DNA of 64,000 nt. Origin: Paracoccus beibuensis. Its GTDB lineage: Bacteria > Pseudomonadota > Alphaproteobacteria > Rhodobacterales > Rhodobacteraceae. The notes beneath the pieces are model-generated. The model was not told the origin of the DNA. It did not search any database and was given only the letters and a program-made list of their open reading frames with translations. The position numbers were made by a program, and so were the translations under genes. The stretch is taken from positions 89,889 through 153,888 of the forward strand of contig NZ_JAOTBD010000006.1 of the NCBI RefSeq assembly GCF_026162625.1. The letters are read 5' to 3'. Position 1 is the first letter of the stretch. The number at the start of each line of letters is the position of its first letter. Shown here one piece after another: positions 27,684 to 37,148 of this stretch.

Positions 27684-28796
27684 TCAACCTCGGCTTGGTG
27701 GGGCAGACGCGGCGGGCGGCAGCTGCGCCAGTTCCAGCACCATATCCATCACCAAGGCCGCAGGGTCAAGGTTGACCGCCCGGCCGGCCCGGGCCCGTGC
27801 CGAAAGCCGCGCCTGCGCCTCGGCCCAGGTGCGGGCGGCGTGGTCGTCGGGCGACAGTCGCGCCATCAGCGCGCCTTCGCCCCTGGCGGCCTGTGGCAGG
27901 GGCGCGCCCATCAGGCCGGCGCGGGCCATGCGGGTCAGGAAACGGTCGAGGATCGTGATCGTCAGGTCGAAAGGATCGCCGTCCGCGCCCGCGCGGCCCG
28001 AAGCGCCTTCGGCAAACTTGGCGACCGCAAGCCGGTCCATCCGGGGCAGCCCGGCGAACAGGTCGACCAGATCCTGATAACGGTCGAGCCCGCCCTGACC
28101 GGCCAGCCGCAGCGCCTCGCCGACCGAGCCGTCGGAAAGCGCCGCCAGCGCCTCGGCATCTTCGTCGATGCCCATGCCGGACAGGATGCCGGCCATCTGG
28201 CGCGGCTTCAGGGGCGACAGCCGCAAGGTCCGGCACCGGGACCGGATCGTCGGCAGCAGGCGGGCGGGCTGGTGCGCGATCATCAGGATCAGGGCATCCG
28301 CCGGCGGTTCCTCCAGCACCTTCAGCAGGGCATTGGCGGCGGCCACGTTCATCTCGTCCGCCGCGTCGATGATGGCGACGCGCCGCCCACCCTCGGCCGA
28401 GGAAAGGTGAAAGAAGGACAAAAGCCGCCGTATTTCGTCCACGGTGATCTCGGCGCGCAGGCGGCCGCTCTTGTCGTCCCAGGGGCGGCGGATCAGCTGC
28501 AGTCGCGGTTCAGACATGGCGGTGACGCGCCGGGCCTGGGGCGCGTCGGGATTGACTGACAGATTGGCGCTGTCGCTGCCCGCCAGCAACCAGCGCGCGA
28601 TGGACCACGCCAGAGTCGCCTTGCCGACGCCACGCGGGCCGGTCAGCAGCCACGCATGGTGCAGCCGTCCGCCTTTCGCGGCGTGGGTGAAGGTCGCGAT
28701 GGCCGCATCCTGCCCAATGACGCGCGGCGTGTGGCGCGGATGCGGTGCGCCCGGAACGCGATCGGGTTCGGGGATATCCTCGACCGCCGTCTTCAC
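27684..28796 (-). CDS. holB: DNA polymerase III subunit delta' HolB
   Basis: 370 aa clamp-loader subunit. The Walker A-like segment LLTGPRGVGKAT is near 51-62, and VAIIDAADEMNVAAANALLKVLEEPP is the delta'-type Walker B/SRC region. The 3' part is less conserved, as usual. It overlaps tmk by 4 bp. Confidence 0.93.
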   Translation of the reverse strand: MKTAVEDIPEPDRVPGAPHPRHTPRVIGQDAAIATFTHAAKGGRLHHAWLLTGPRGVGKATLAWSIARWLLAGSDSANLSVNPDAPQARRVTAMSEPRLQLIRRPWDDKSGRLRAEITVDEIRRLLSFFHLSSAEGGRRVAIIDAADEMNVAAANALLKVLEEPPADALILMIAHQPARLLPTIRSRCRTLRLSPLKPRQMAGILSGMGIDEDAEALAALSDGSVGEALRLAGQGGLDRYQDLVDLFAGLPRMDRLAVAKFAEGASGRAGADGDPFDLTITILDRFLTRMARAGLMGAPLPQAARGEGALMARLSPDDHAARTWAEAQARLSARARAGRAVNLDPAALVMDMVLELAQLPPAASAPPSRG

Positions 28797-29389
28797 AACG
28801 CGGCCCTGACGCGGGCGGCGACCTGGTCGGGCGAGCCGCTGCCGTCGATCAGGATGACGCGGTCGGGGTATTCCGCGGCAAGCGCGCGGAAGCCTTCGGC
28901 CAGCCGTTCCTGGAACTGCAGGCCCAGGCTTTCGAAGCGGTCCTCGGTCCCGCCGCGGGCGGCACCCCGCGCAAGCCCGGTGGCCGGTTCGACGTCGATG
29001 ACGAAGGTCCGGTCGGGCTCGACTCCGATCATCAGCGTGTGCAGCCGATCAACCATGGGGCGCAGGTCTCCGCGCGCGGCGCCCTGGTAGACGCGCGTGC
29101 TGTCTGCGAAACGGTCGGTGATGACGACGCGGCCCTCGGCGAGGGCGGGGCGGATGCTGCGTTCCAAGTGGTCGCGGCGCGCGGCGGTGAAGAGCAGGCA
29201 TTCCGTTTCGGGCGACCAGCGTTCGCCCGCGCCCTCGACCAGCAGGCGGCGGATTTCTTCGGCGCCGGGGCTACCGCCGGGCTCTCGGGTCAGCAGGACG
29301 TCGCGACCTTCGGCCCTCAGCGCCTCGGCCAGGTACCGGGCTTGTGTCGTCTTGCCGCTGCCGTCGATCCCCTCGAAGCTGATCAGCAT
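28793..29389 (-). CDS. tmk: Thymidylate kinase
   Basis: 198 aa. It phosphorylates dTMP to dTDP. P-loop FEGIDGSGKTTQ is at 4-15, the TREPGGSPGA motif at about 35-44 and TDRFADSTRVYQG at about 91-103. The start ATG shares one base with the dac stop (TGATG). Confidence 0.96.
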   Translation of the reverse strand: MLISFEGIDGSGKTTQARYLAEALRAEGRDVLLTREPGGSPGAEEIRRLLVEGAGERWSPETECLLFTAARRDHLERSIRPALAEGRVVITDRFADSTRVYQGAARGDLRPMVDRLHTLMIGVEPDRTFVIDVEPATGLARGAARGGTEDRFESLGLQFQERLAEGFRALAAEYPDRVILIDGSGSPDQVAARVRAAL

Positions 29390-30543
29390 CAGCTGCCGGC
29401 GGCGCTGATTGCGCGCTGGCCCAGCTGCATCACGGCGCCCTTCATCCGGCCGAGGAACCCCGCTTCGGGGATGTCGACCGTGGCGACCAGCGGTGTCACC
29501 GTGTCCGGGGTGCCCGGAATGGCCACGACCAGCTGCCCCAGCCGCTCACCCTGGCGGATCGGCGCGGGGATGGGCGATTCATAGACGACCTCGACCCGGA
29601 CCTGATCCTTGGCGCCAGCGGGCACCAGCACGTTGACGCCGCTTTCGGTGGTCAGGCCGACGCGACCGGCCGTTCCCAGCCAGACCGGAGCCTCGACCAC
29701 GTTCTCGCCCGCAGGGACCAGCGTGTTCATGGTGAATTCGCGAAACGCCCAGTTCACCAGCCGCTCGGACTCCTCGGCGCGCGCCCGATCCGACGGCAGG
29801 CCCGAAATCACGAAGATCACCCGACGACCGTCCTGCACGGCTGATCCGACCAGACCATAGCCGGCTTCCTCGGTATGGCCCGTTTTCAGTCCGTCCGCCG
29901 TCCATTCACCGTTCCCCAGTCGCAGCAGCGGGTTGCGGTTGTTCGCGTTCGACGGAACGCGCCCCTTGTAGGTGAATTCGGTCAGAGCGAAGTTCTTGTA
30001 GAGTTCCGGAAATTCACGGATGATGTGCGAGGCCAGAACGCCCAGATCGTGGGTCGACATGCGGTGATCGGGATGCGGCCAACCAGAGGAGTTGGCCAGA
30101 TGCGTCTGGGTCAACCCGATCTCGGCGGCGCGCTCGTTCATCCGGCGGGCAAAGGCTTCCTCGGTCCCCGCCAGACCCTCGGCCACGACCACGCAGGCGT
30201 CGTTGCCCGAGTTGATGATGATGCCCTTGATCAGTTGCTCGACCGTGGGGCGGTCGGCAGGTTCGACGAACATCTTCGACCCGCCCATCTTCCAGGCCTT
30301 GGTCGAGACCGGGAACTCGGTCCTCATCGTGACGCGGCCTTCGTGCAGCGCCTCGAACAGCATGTAGAGCGTCATGAGCTTTGACATGGAGGCCGGCGGA
30401 ATCGGCGTGTCCGAGTTCTTCTCCATCAGCACGGTCCCGGACTGGACGTCGTAAACCCAGGCCGCCGTCGCGTTTGTGTCGAAGGCCCGCGCGGGTGCCG
30501 CGATGGCCAGCACGGCCGCAATCCAGATCAGGAAGACGCGCAT
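29389..30543 (-). CDS. D-alanyl-D-alanine carboxypeptidase (PBP5/DacA family)
   Basis: 384 aa periplasmic penicillin-binding protein trimming peptidoglycan pentapeptides. The signal peptide (1-20) ends PARA|FD. Catalytic motifs are in order: SMSK (about 53-56, nucleophile Ser), SGN (about 112-114) and KTG (about 215-217). The C-terminal PBP5_C beta domain covers about 270-365. It opens the operon with tmk and holB. Confidence 0.94.
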   Translation of the reverse strand: MRVFLIWIAAVLAIAAPARAFDTNATAAWVYDVQSGTVLMEKNSDTPIPPASMSKLMTLYMLFEALHEGRVTMRTEFPVSTKAWKMGGSKMFVEPADRPTVEQLIKGIIINSGNDACVVVAEGLAGTEEAFARRMNERAAEIGLTQTHLANSSGWPHPDHRMSTHDLGVLASHIIREFPELYKNFALTEFTYKGRVPSNANNRNPLLRLGNGEWTADGLKTGHTEEAGYGLVGSAVQDGRRVIFVISGLPSDRARAEESERLVNWAFREFTMNTLVPAGENVVEAPVWLGTAGRVGLTTESGVNVLVPAGAKDQVRVEVVYESPIPAPIRQGERLGQLVVAIPGTPDTVTPLVATVDIPEAGFLGRMKGAVMQLGQRAISAAGS

Positions 30544-30630
30544 TTCAAGTCCCTTTGCCCGTTTGCGCAGATGGTTACATCAACGCTGGATGCCCCGCAA
30601 CGCGCCACGGCCGGTACGCGCAAAAGTTGA

Positions 30631-31203
30631 TCAATAGTCAACCGCCTCGCGCCAGTGCCGCCGGCAAAGCGACACGTATGTCTCGTTCCCGCCGACCTGC
30701 ACCTGGGCACCCTCGGTAATGGCGCGGCCGGCGCCGTTGCGGCGGATGACCATGGTGGCCTTGCGTCCGCAATGGCAGATGGTGCGCACCTCTCGCAGAT
30801 CGTCGGCCAGTGCCAGCAAAGCGGCCGACCCCGGAAACAGCTCTCCGCGAAAATCGACGCGCAGGCCATAGCACATCACCGGGATGCGCAGGTCGTCGGC
30901 CACCCGCGCCAACTGCCAGACCTGATCCGTCGTCAGGAACTGCGCCTCGTCAACAAAGACACAGGCCGGACGCGGATCGGCTGCGGCGATCGTCCCACGC
31001 AGGTCCGTGCGGGTGTCGAAGGTCTGCGCCGCATCGGCGATGCCGATGCGGCTGGCGATCCGGCCAGTGCCCGCGCGGCTGTCAATCGCCGCCGTCAGCA
31101 GCAGCGTGTCCATGCCGCGTTCGCGATAGTTGTAGGACGCCTGCAGCAGCAAGGTGCTCTTGCCGGCGTTCATCGTCGAGTAGTTGAAATAAAGCTTGGC
31201 CAT
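30631..31203 (-). CDS. tdk: Thymidine kinase
   Basis: 190 aa type-II kinase. P-loop YSTMNAGKST is at 7-16, FVDEAQFL at about 87-94. Zinc cysteines include CHCGRKA (about 144-150) and C-RRH near the C-terminus. The start at 31203 gives the canonical MAKLYFNYSTMNAGKS; the nine-residue extension is not needed. It salvages thymidine, complementing tmk nearby. Confidence 0.94.
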   Translation of the reverse strand: MAKLYFNYSTMNAGKSTLLLQASYNYRERGMDTLLLTAAIDSRAGTGRIASRIGIADAAQTFDTRTDLRGTIAAADPRPACVFVDEAQFLTTDQVWQLARVADDLRIPVMCYGLRVDFRGELFPGSAALLALADDLREVRTICHCGRKATMVIRRNGAGRAITEGAQVQVGGNETYVSLCRRHWREAVDY

Positions 31204-31242
31204 GACGTCGCCCGATAAATCGGAAGCCACGGTGCGGCAAGC

Positions 31243-31272
31243 GAAAGCCGCGAAGGGTCTTCCCTCCGCGGC
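31243..31272 (-). terminator. Hairpin after rhlE
   Basis: On the minus strand GCCGCG pairs with CGCGGC, with an inner GGG/CCC, then TTTCGCTT. It lies between rhlE and tdk and would end rhlE transcription. Confidence 0.5.
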
Positions 31273-31298
31273 GTCTTCTTCTCCGAGGGTGATCGGAC

Positions 31299-32675
31299 TC
31301 AGGCCTGGCGGCTCTTGGGCTGACGCGAGGGCCGGCGCGCCGGCCGCTTGTTCCCGCCGTCCATCGGCTTGCCACGCCCGCGCTGCAGTCCGCCTGCAGG
31401 TCCGGCGGCTGCGGCGGCCGCGGCCGAAGGCACGGTGCCGCCGATCACCGGGATCGGCGCCTTCATGGCCTTCTCGATCGCGCGCAGCTCTCCCAGTTCG
31501 GCGGGGGCGCAGAAGGCGACGGCACGTCCGTCGCGGCCGGCGCGCGCGGTGCGGCCGATGCGGTGGACATAGTTTTCGGGGACGTTCGGCAGGTCATAGT
31601 TGTAGACATGCGCGACCTCGGGGATGTCCAGACCGCGCGCCGCCACGTCGGTGGCGACGAGGACCTTCGTCTCGCCCTTACGGAATGCCTCCAGCGCACG
31701 CTCGCGCTGGCCTTGGCTCTTGTTGCCGTGGATTGCGGCGACGGCGAAGCCCCACTTCTCCAGCAGCTTGGCAAGCTTCTCGCAGCCATGCTTGGTGCGG
31801 CCAAAGACCATTGCCAGCTCGTTCGTGTGCTTGGACATGTATTCGGCCAGCAGCGCGGCCTTGTCGCCCTGCGTGGTAAAGTGCACGCCCTGCTCGATCT
31901 TCTTGGCGGCCTGACCCGGAGGGTTCACGGCGACCTTGACCGGATCGGTCAGGTAGGTGTCCGACAGCTCCTGCATCAGCTTCGGCATCGTGGCCGAGAA
32001 CATCAGCGTCTGGCGCTCCCTTGGCAGCATCCGCGCGATCTTGCGCAGCGTATGGATGAAGCCGATGTCCAGCATCTGGTCGGCCTCGTCCAGCACCAGA
32101 TAGGTGGTGGCTTCCAGACTGATGGCGCGACGCTCGATCAGGTCCATCAGGCGGCCCGGGGTGGCGATCAGGACGTCGACGCCGCGCGAAAGGCGCTCGG
32201 TCTGGACGTTGATCGAGGCGCCACCGACGACGCGGAAGCTGCGGATGGGCGTGCCTTCGGCATAGGCGTCGATGTTGGCGGCGATCTGCGTGGCCAGTTC
32301 GCGCGTCGGCGCCAGGATCAGCGCACGGCAGGTGCGCGGGTCGGGCTTCTTGCCATAGTTGATCAGGCGGGTCAGCATCGGCAGGCCGAAGGCGGCCGTC
32401 TTGCCGGTCCCGGTCTGCGCCAGGCCCAGCACGTCGCGGCCATTGACGACGGCGGGGATCCCCTGTTCCTGGATCGGCGTCGGGGTCGTCAGGCCCATGG
32501 CGGTGATGTTGGCGTTGATGCGGTGGTCGATGCCCATGTCCGCAAAGGGACCGGTCGGCAGCGGGTCACGCGCCGGCGCGCGGCGGCCGTCATTGGCGGC
32601 AAGCGCCTGGGGCGCGGTGCGCGGTGCGGATTTACCGCCACGATTCGGGCGGCGGCGGGTGTTGTTCTGTTCCAT
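31299..32675 (-). CDS. rhlE: DEAD-box RNA helicase RhlE-like
   Basis: 458 aa. Motifs: PTPIQEQGIP (about 64-73), AQTGTGKT (about 85-92), APTRELATQ, VLDEADQMLD, FSATMPKL, HRIGRTARAG. There is a basic N-terminal tail (1-40) and a Gly/Arg/Lys-rich C-terminus. It is the second DEAD-box gene in the window and lacks the DbpA domain of the other. The 222 bp upstream (32676-32897) show no other feature. Confidence 0.93.
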   Translation of the reverse strand: MEQNNTRRRPNRGGKSAPRTAPQALAANDGRRAPARDPLPTGPFADMGIDHRINANITAMGLTTPTPIQEQGIPAVVNGRDVLGLAQTGTGKTAAFGLPMLTRLINYGKKPDPRTCRALILAPTRELATQIAANIDAYAEGTPIRSFRVVGGASINVQTERLSRGVDVLIATPGRLMDLIERRAISLEATTYLVLDEADQMLDIGFIHTLRKIARMLPRERQTLMFSATMPKLMQELSDTYLTDPVKVAVNPPGQAAKKIEQGVHFTTQGDKAALLAEYMSKHTNELAMVFGRTKHGCEKLAKLLEKWGFAVAAIHGNKSQGQRERALEAFRKGETKVLVATDVAARGLDIPEVAHVYNYDLPNVPENYVHRIGRTARAGRDGRAVAFCAPAELGELRAIEKAMKAPIPVIGGTVPSAAAAAAAGPAGGLQRGRGKPMDGGNKRPARRPSRQPKSRQA

Positions 32676-32897
32676 GACGTCTTTCGGCCCGGCATCCCCC
32701 GTATCGGACGCAAGGGCAGGGGCCGCGCGATGGCGTGGCCAATTGCAGGGGTGCAGGCGTGATACGAGGATGCCTGCTGCCTCCCCGCGTGAATGGGAAA
32801 CCGGATTGGGTATCGGCGTCGGACGGGCATGGCCCTGTTGCTGCTCACGCGGCAGCGGACGGCGATGGAGTGCAGATGGGCCAACAAGGCCCGAAAG

Positions 32898-33347
32898 TCA
32901 AGCGCGGTCCGCGCTGTCCAGCCAGATCGTCACCGGTCCGTCGTTGACCAGCGCGACCTTCATGTCGGCGCCGAAGCTGCCCGTTTCCACCCGGGTTCCA
33001 AGGTCGCGCAGCGCCTGCGCGAAGCGTTCATAGAGGCGGCGGCCATCCTCGGGTGCGGCGGCCGAAGAAAATCCGGGGCGGTTGCCGGTCCGCGTGTCGG
33101 CGGCAAGGGTGAACTGGCTGACGACCAGCGCGCTGCCGCCGGTATCCAGCAGCGACCGGTTCATGCGGCCTTCGTCGTCGCGGAAGATCCGCAGCTTGGC
33201 CACGCGCGCCGCAAGCCTGTCGGCGGCGGCGTCCTGGTCGCCCTGCATGGCGCAGACCAGGATCAGAAGGCCGGGACCGGTGCGCCCGATGACGTCGCCG
33301 TCGACGGTCACCGACGCCTCGCTCACGCGTTGGACCAGCGCCCTCAT
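32898..33347 (-). CDS. dtd: D-aminoacyl-tRNA deacylase
   Basis: 149 aa. It removes D-amino acids from mischarged tRNA. Active-site motifs SQFTLAA (about 81-87), NRPGF (about 94-98) and the cross-subunit Gly-Pro motif DGPVTIWLD (about 137-145) are intact. The start at 33347 overlaps the upstream small membrane gene (ATGA). Confidence 0.95.
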   Translation of the reverse strand: MRALVQRVSEASVTVDGDVIGRTGPGLLILVCAMQGDQDAAADRLAARVAKLRIFRDDEGRMNRSLLDTGGSALVVSQFTLAADTRTGNRPGFSSAAAPEDGRRLYERFAQALRDLGTRVETGSFGADMKVALVNDGPVTIWLDSADRA

Positions 33348-33571
33348 GGCGCCAGGATGATGCCGGTGACGACCATCATCAGCCCGATGGCCGAACAACC
33401 CAGTGCCGCCAGGTTGACGGCCAGGACGCCGCGCATGCGTTCGCGCAGGGCGGCGTCGTCCAGCCCGCGGGCACGTGCCCGGCTGACGGTCCAGATGCAC
33501 CAGACCAGCGCGGCAAGGCCGATCAGCGTCAGGACGGCGCCCGTCCAGATGATCCAGTCGTAAAGGGTCAT
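33344..33571 (-). CDS. Small membrane protein, unknown function
   Basis: 75 aa with two predicted helices (about 5-27 and 50-73) separated by a basic loop. The start at 33571 has GCAGGGG upstream. It is translationally coupled to dtd. I do not recognise the family. Confidence 0.75.
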   Translation of the reverse strand: MTLYDWIIWTGAVLTLIGLAALVWCIWTVSRARARGLDDAALRERMRGVLAVNLAALGCSAIGLMMVVTGIILAP

Positions 33572-33676
33572 CCCCTGCACCTTTCGAAACGGGTCCGGGG
33601 GCGTCCTAGCGGTGATTGCGCCTTGCGGCAAGACCGCCTAACACGGCCGCAAAACGCCCAAGGAAGGACGAATCCG

Positions 33677-33928
33677 ATGCCCGACAATCAAGCCTACGGG
33701 GTCGCAGCCGATGAGCTGCGCCAGTTCATCGAACAGTTCGAGCAGCTGGAGGCCGAGAAGAAGGACGTCGCCGAGCGCCAGAAGGAGATCATGTCCGAGG
33801 CCAAGGCCCGCGGATACGACACCAAGGTGATGAAGAAGATCATCGCCCTGCGCAAGCGCGACCGCGACGACATCGCCGAGGAAGAGGCGATCCTCGACAT
33901 GTACAAGGCCGCCCTGGGGATGGACTGA
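33677..33928 (+). CDS. gapR: GapR-family nucleoid protein (DUF2312)
   Basis: 83 aa, mostly coiled coil. The ATG at 33677 follows AAGGAAGGA. The lysine-rich core (KARGYDTKVMKKIIALRKRD) and the C-terminal EEEAILDMYKAALGM match DUF2312. In Caulobacter, GapR binds overtwisted AT-rich DNA ahead of replication and transcription. Confidence 0.92.
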   Translation: MPDNQAYGVAADELRQFIEQFEQLEAEKKDVAERQKEIMSEAKARGYDTKVMKKIIALRKRDRDDIAEEEAILDMYKAALGMD

Positions 33929-33932
33929 GCCG

Positions 33933-34808
33933 CTAGGGCAGGATGAACTCGACGCCCGGAAGGACCGCGATTTCGGCCACGTCGGCGCGATAGGTCGCGG
34001 TCACCTGGTCGACCAGCTCCTGGTCCCAGCCGGGCAGGTCGACCACCTGGTCCAGCGTGCCGGCCAAGGCGTGCGTGGCCAGCACCTTTCCGTAGACTTC
34101 TCGGCGTTGTGAGACGGACATCTGGTCGCGGCCCTCGGTCGCATCGCGCAGCCGCGCGATCCCCGGTTCGCCCAGGATGTCGTTCAGATAGACCAGGCTG
34201 CCCGTCAGCGGAACATCGGCCGGAAGTGCGCCGACCAAGCGGACCACCTCGGGCCAGATCAGCGCCACGTCCTCGTGGCACCACAGCACGATCCTCCGCC
34301 CCTGCGCGGCCCGCACCAGGTTCTGGATCGTCGTTCTCCAGCGCAGCTGCAGCGGATGGCAACCCTGCATCAGGTCATCGTAGCCGCCGCCGCTGAACTG
34401 GGGAAGCACCTCGGCCAGAAGCGTCGCGGGGTTGCGCAGCGCCACGAAGAACTCGGTCCTCGCCGAAGGGAGCAGTCGCGACAGGGCCGCCGCGCGCATC
34501 CCCATCTGCGGATAGAGGCCCTCGCGGCCCACCGTGCGTCCGGGCGCGCCCATGAAGGTCGGCGTGGACATGACCACGCGCTTGGGATCATCCGAATCCA
34601 GGATCGCGTCCAGGATGATCTGCTCCATCTCGGGGGTGGCGGTGCCGCCGTTCAGCGACTTCAGCGCTTCCTCGAACAGGCCGCGATGACGGTTCGGCGT
34701 GATCACCTCGGTTCCCGACCGTCGCAGTGTGTTGCGATTCTTCAGCAGCGTCTTCAGCAAACGGTCGCCGTCGGTGCCATGCACCCCCATGTGGAAAACC
34801 ACCTGCAT
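33933..34808 (-). CDS. Conserved protein of unknown function, possibly sulfotransferase-like
   Basis: 291 aa. It begins MQVVFHMGVHGTDGDRLLK, which looks like a P-loop start of sulfotransferase-fold proteins (HxGxxKTGT...), and has FFVALRNPATLLAEVL near 115-130, like the 3'-phosphate-binding segment. Catalytic residues cannot be assigned, so the call stays open. It converges on gapR with a 4-bp gap. Similar proteins of Rhodobacteraceae are annotated hypothetical, as far as I know. Confidence 0.8.
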   Translation of the reverse strand: MQVVFHMGVHGTDGDRLLKTLLKNRNTLRRSGTEVITPNRHRGLFEEALKSLNGGTATPEMEQIILDAILDSDDPKRVVMSTPTFMGAPGRTVGREGLYPQMGMRAAALSRLLPSARTEFFVALRNPATLLAEVLPQFSGGGYDDLMQGCHPLQLRWRTTIQNLVRAAQGRRIVLWCHEDVALIWPEVVRLVGALPADVPLTGSLVYLNDILGEPGIARLRDATEGRDQMSVSQRREVYGKVLATHALAGTLDQVVDLPGWDQELVDQVTATYRADVAEIAVLPGVEFILP

Positions 34809-34898
34809 CTTGTCGTCCCGTCGTCCTGGTCGCTGTCGTGCGGCGCAATCTAGCTGTCTGGCGTGGACAGTCAAATCGCTTTGCCCTAACGCGGTTTC

Positions 34899-36623
34899 AT
34901 GACCCGAACGACCGCCAGACGTCGCCACGACCTTGCCCTGCGCCAGAGAGGCGGTCGCGGTTGGTCGGTCGCCGCGATGGCGGTGGCGGCGTTGGTGCTG
35001 ATGCCGGTCCTGGCGGTCGCCTGGATCGCGCTGAGCCCCACCGACAACATCTGGCCGCACCTGCTGTCGACTGTCATGCCGCGCTATTTCGGCAACACGG
35101 TGCTGCTGGCGGCAGGCACCGGCTTGCTTGCGGCGGCGATGGGAGCGGGGTCCGCCTGGCTGGTCAGCATGTACGATTTTCCCGGCCGCGTCCCGCTGCA
35201 ATGGCTGCTGCTTCTGCCGCTGGCGGTTCCGGCCTATATCGGCGCCTACGCGCTGGCGGATTTCCTGGACTATTCGGGACCGGTGCAGATCGCACTGCGG
35301 GGCTGGTTCGGCTGGGAAAGCGCCCGCGACTATTGGTTCCCCCGTATCCGGTCGATCGAGGCGGCCATCGTCGTGCTGGCCTCGGCGCTCTATCCCTATG
35401 TCTACCTGCTGACCCGCGCCGCCCTGAACGAACAGTCGGGCAGCGCCTACGAGGTTGCGCGCGCCCTTGGCACCGGGCCATGGGCGCTGTTCCGCCGCGT
35501 CGGCCTGCCGCTGGCGCGTCCCGCCATTGTGGCAGGGTCCGCTATCGCCATGATGGAGGCCGTGGCCGATTACGGCGTGGTCAGCTATTTCGGCGTCCAG
35601 ACGCTGAACACCGGCATCTTCACCACTTGGCTTGAACGTCGCAATGCCGGGGGCGCGGCGCAGATCGCCTGCGTGATCCTGCTGATCGTCGTGCTCCTTG
35701 CCCTTTGGGAACGCTTCGGCCGCCGCAATGCCCGCTATCACCAAAGCGCGCGCCAGCCGCGCCCGATCCAGCGCCAGCGCCTGCGCCCGCTTGCAGGGGC
35801 GCTGGCGACGCTGGCCTGCGTGCTGCCCTTCGCGCTCGGCTTCCTGCTGCCCGTGGGGGTGATCCTGCGCTATGCGCTGGCCTACCCCGAGGGCTGGTTC
35901 ACGCCCGGTCTTCTGCAGGCCGCTTGGCATACCGTGACCCTGGGCGGCATGGCGGCGCTGCTGACGGTCGCAATGGCGCTTGTCATGGTCTATGGCACCC
36001 GGCTGTCCCGGCGCGCGCTGCCGCGGCTTCTGCTGCCGGTGACTACGGTGGGCTATGCCGCGCCGGGGGCGGTCCTGGCAGTCGGTATCCTGATCCCGCT
36101 GGCGGCGCTGGACCACCGGGTGGCCGATGTCTGGCTGGCCCTGACCGGAAACGACCCGGGCCTGATCCTGACCGGCAGCGGGGCGGCCATCGTCCTTGCC
36201 TATGTGGTGCGCTTCTTTGCCATCGGGCAGGGTGCCATCGACGGCGCGTTCACCCGCGTCCCGCCGTCACTGCCGATGGCGGCGCGGTCGCTTGGCCGCG
36301 ACGATGCGGGCGTGCTGCGCGACGTCTTCCTGCCGCTGATGCGCGGCTCGGTGGGCGCGGCGCTGCTGCTGGTCTTCGTGGACTGCGTAAAGGAACTGCC
36401 TGCGACCTTGCTGCTGCGCCCCTTCAACTACGAGACGCTGGCCACGCGCACCCACGAACGCGCCAGCATCGAGGATCTGGGCAACGCCGCGCCGGCCGCC
36501 TTGCTGGTGATGTCGGTGGGGCTGCTGGCGGTCGCCTTTCTGGCGCGCACCAACCTCGGCGGCGCCACGCGCGACTTGCAGAACGGTGCGGCGCGCGGTA
36601 ACGGAGCAGGCAGGCCGGCTTAG
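34899..36623 (+). CDS. Iron(III)-type ABC transporter permease (FbpB/AfuB-like)
   Basis: 574 aa with two fused permease halves and about twelve helices. EAA loops are YEVARALGTGPWALFRRVGLP (about 188-208) and PMAARSLGRDDAGVLRDVFLP (about 463-483). The binding protein and ATPase are not in the window, so it works with products encoded elsewhere. The stop codon TAG (36621-36623) lies inside the following tRNA gene, a 10-bp same-strand overlap. Confidence 0.9.
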   Translation: MTRTTARRRHDLALRQRGGRGWSVAAMAVAALVLMPVLAVAWIALSPTDNIWPHLLSTVMPRYFGNTVLLAAGTGLLAAAMGAGSAWLVSMYDFPGRVPLQWLLLLPLAVPAYIGAYALADFLDYSGPVQIALRGWFGWESARDYWFPRIRSIEAAIVVLASALYPYVYLLTRAALNEQSGSAYEVARALGTGPWALFRRVGLPLARPAIVAGSAIAMMEAVADYGVVSYFGVQTLNTGIFTTWLERRNAGGAAQIACVILLIVVLLALWERFGRRNARYHQSARQPRPIQRQRLRPLAGALATLACVLPFALGFLLPVGVILRYALAYPEGWFTPGLLQAAWHTVTLGGMAALLTVAMALVMVYGTRLSRRALPRLLLPVTTVGYAAPGAVLAVGILIPLAALDHRVADVWLALTGNDPGLILTGSGAAIVLAYVVRFFAIGQGAIDGAFTRVPPSLPMAARSLGRDDAGVLRDVFLPLMRGSVGAALLLVFVDCVKELPATLLLRPFNYETLATRTHERASIEDLGNAAPAALLVMSVGLLAVAFLARTNLGGATRDLQNGAARGNGAGRPA

Positions 36624-36688
36624 CTCAGTGGTAGAGCGTCTGATTTGTAATCAGGGGGTCGGGGGTTCAAATCCCTCAGCCGGCACCA
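36614..36688 (+). tRNA. tRNA-Thr (anticodon UGU)
   Basis: Acceptor GCCGGCT pairs with AGCCGGC, discriminator A and an encoded CCA (36686-36688). The anticodon loop TTTGTAA is closed by CTGAT/ATCAG; the anticodon TGT reads ACA. D and T arms are normal. Confidence 0.97.
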
Positions 36689-36737
36689 TCGGGCCTTGCA
36701 ATACGGCGATCCGCGTCCTAGGTTGGGTTGGCTACGT

Positions 36738-36743
36738 TATATT
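36738..36743 (+). promoter_or_regulatory. Likely -10 box of the cold-shock gene
   Basis: TATATT with no convincing -35. It implies an untranslated leader of roughly 95 nt, as is usual for cold-shock genes. Confidence 0.35.
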
Positions 36744-36843
36744 CTCTGCATCCTGTCTGCGTCTCGCTTCAGTCTGCTTTGTTAATCTGACTGGGCCAAG
36801 CCACTGCATTCCGCGGGTGGTATACAAGACAGGAGATCTCACG

Positions 36844-37050
36844 ATGGCCAACGGCACCGTGAAATGGTTCAACAGCACCAAGGGCTTCGGCTTCATTCAA
36901 CCGGAAGGCGGCCGTCAGGACGTGTTCCTGCACATCTCGGCTCTCGAGCGCGCTGGCCTGTCGGCTCCGGCTGACGGCCAGAAGGTGACCTACGAGCTGG
37001 AGCGCGGCCGCGACGGTCGTGAGTCGGCAACGAACGTCCAGTTCGTCTGA
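36844..37050 (+). CDS. cspA: Cold-shock protein
   Basis: 68 aa single-strand nucleic-acid chaperone. RNP1 KGFGFIQP (about 13-20) and RNP2 VFLHIS (about 27-32) are intact. A GGAG site lies at 36831-36834 and an adjacent terminator follows, so it is monocistronic. Confidence 0.96.
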   Translation: MANGTVKWFNSTKGFGFIQPEGGRQDVFLHISALERAGLSAPADGQKVTYELERGRDGRESATNVQFV

Positions 37051-37074
37051 TTCGACGCCTTGTGCGACGGTTTG

Positions 37075-37102
37075 AAAGGGCTGCCTTCGGGCGGCCCTTT
37101 TT
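37075..37102 (+). terminator. Rho-independent terminator after cspA
   Basis: AAGGGCTGCC, TTCG loop, GGCGGCCCTT with one mismatch region, then TTT. Confidence 0.9.
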
Positions 37103-37148
37103 CATGTCCGCGCTTGAGCATGAACCGGCTTTGGCGTAGCAGGGTGGG

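Noticed and set aside
33933..36116. 727-codon minus frame
   Set aside because: Upstream of 34808 it is antisense to the iron-type permease; the true gene starts at 34808.
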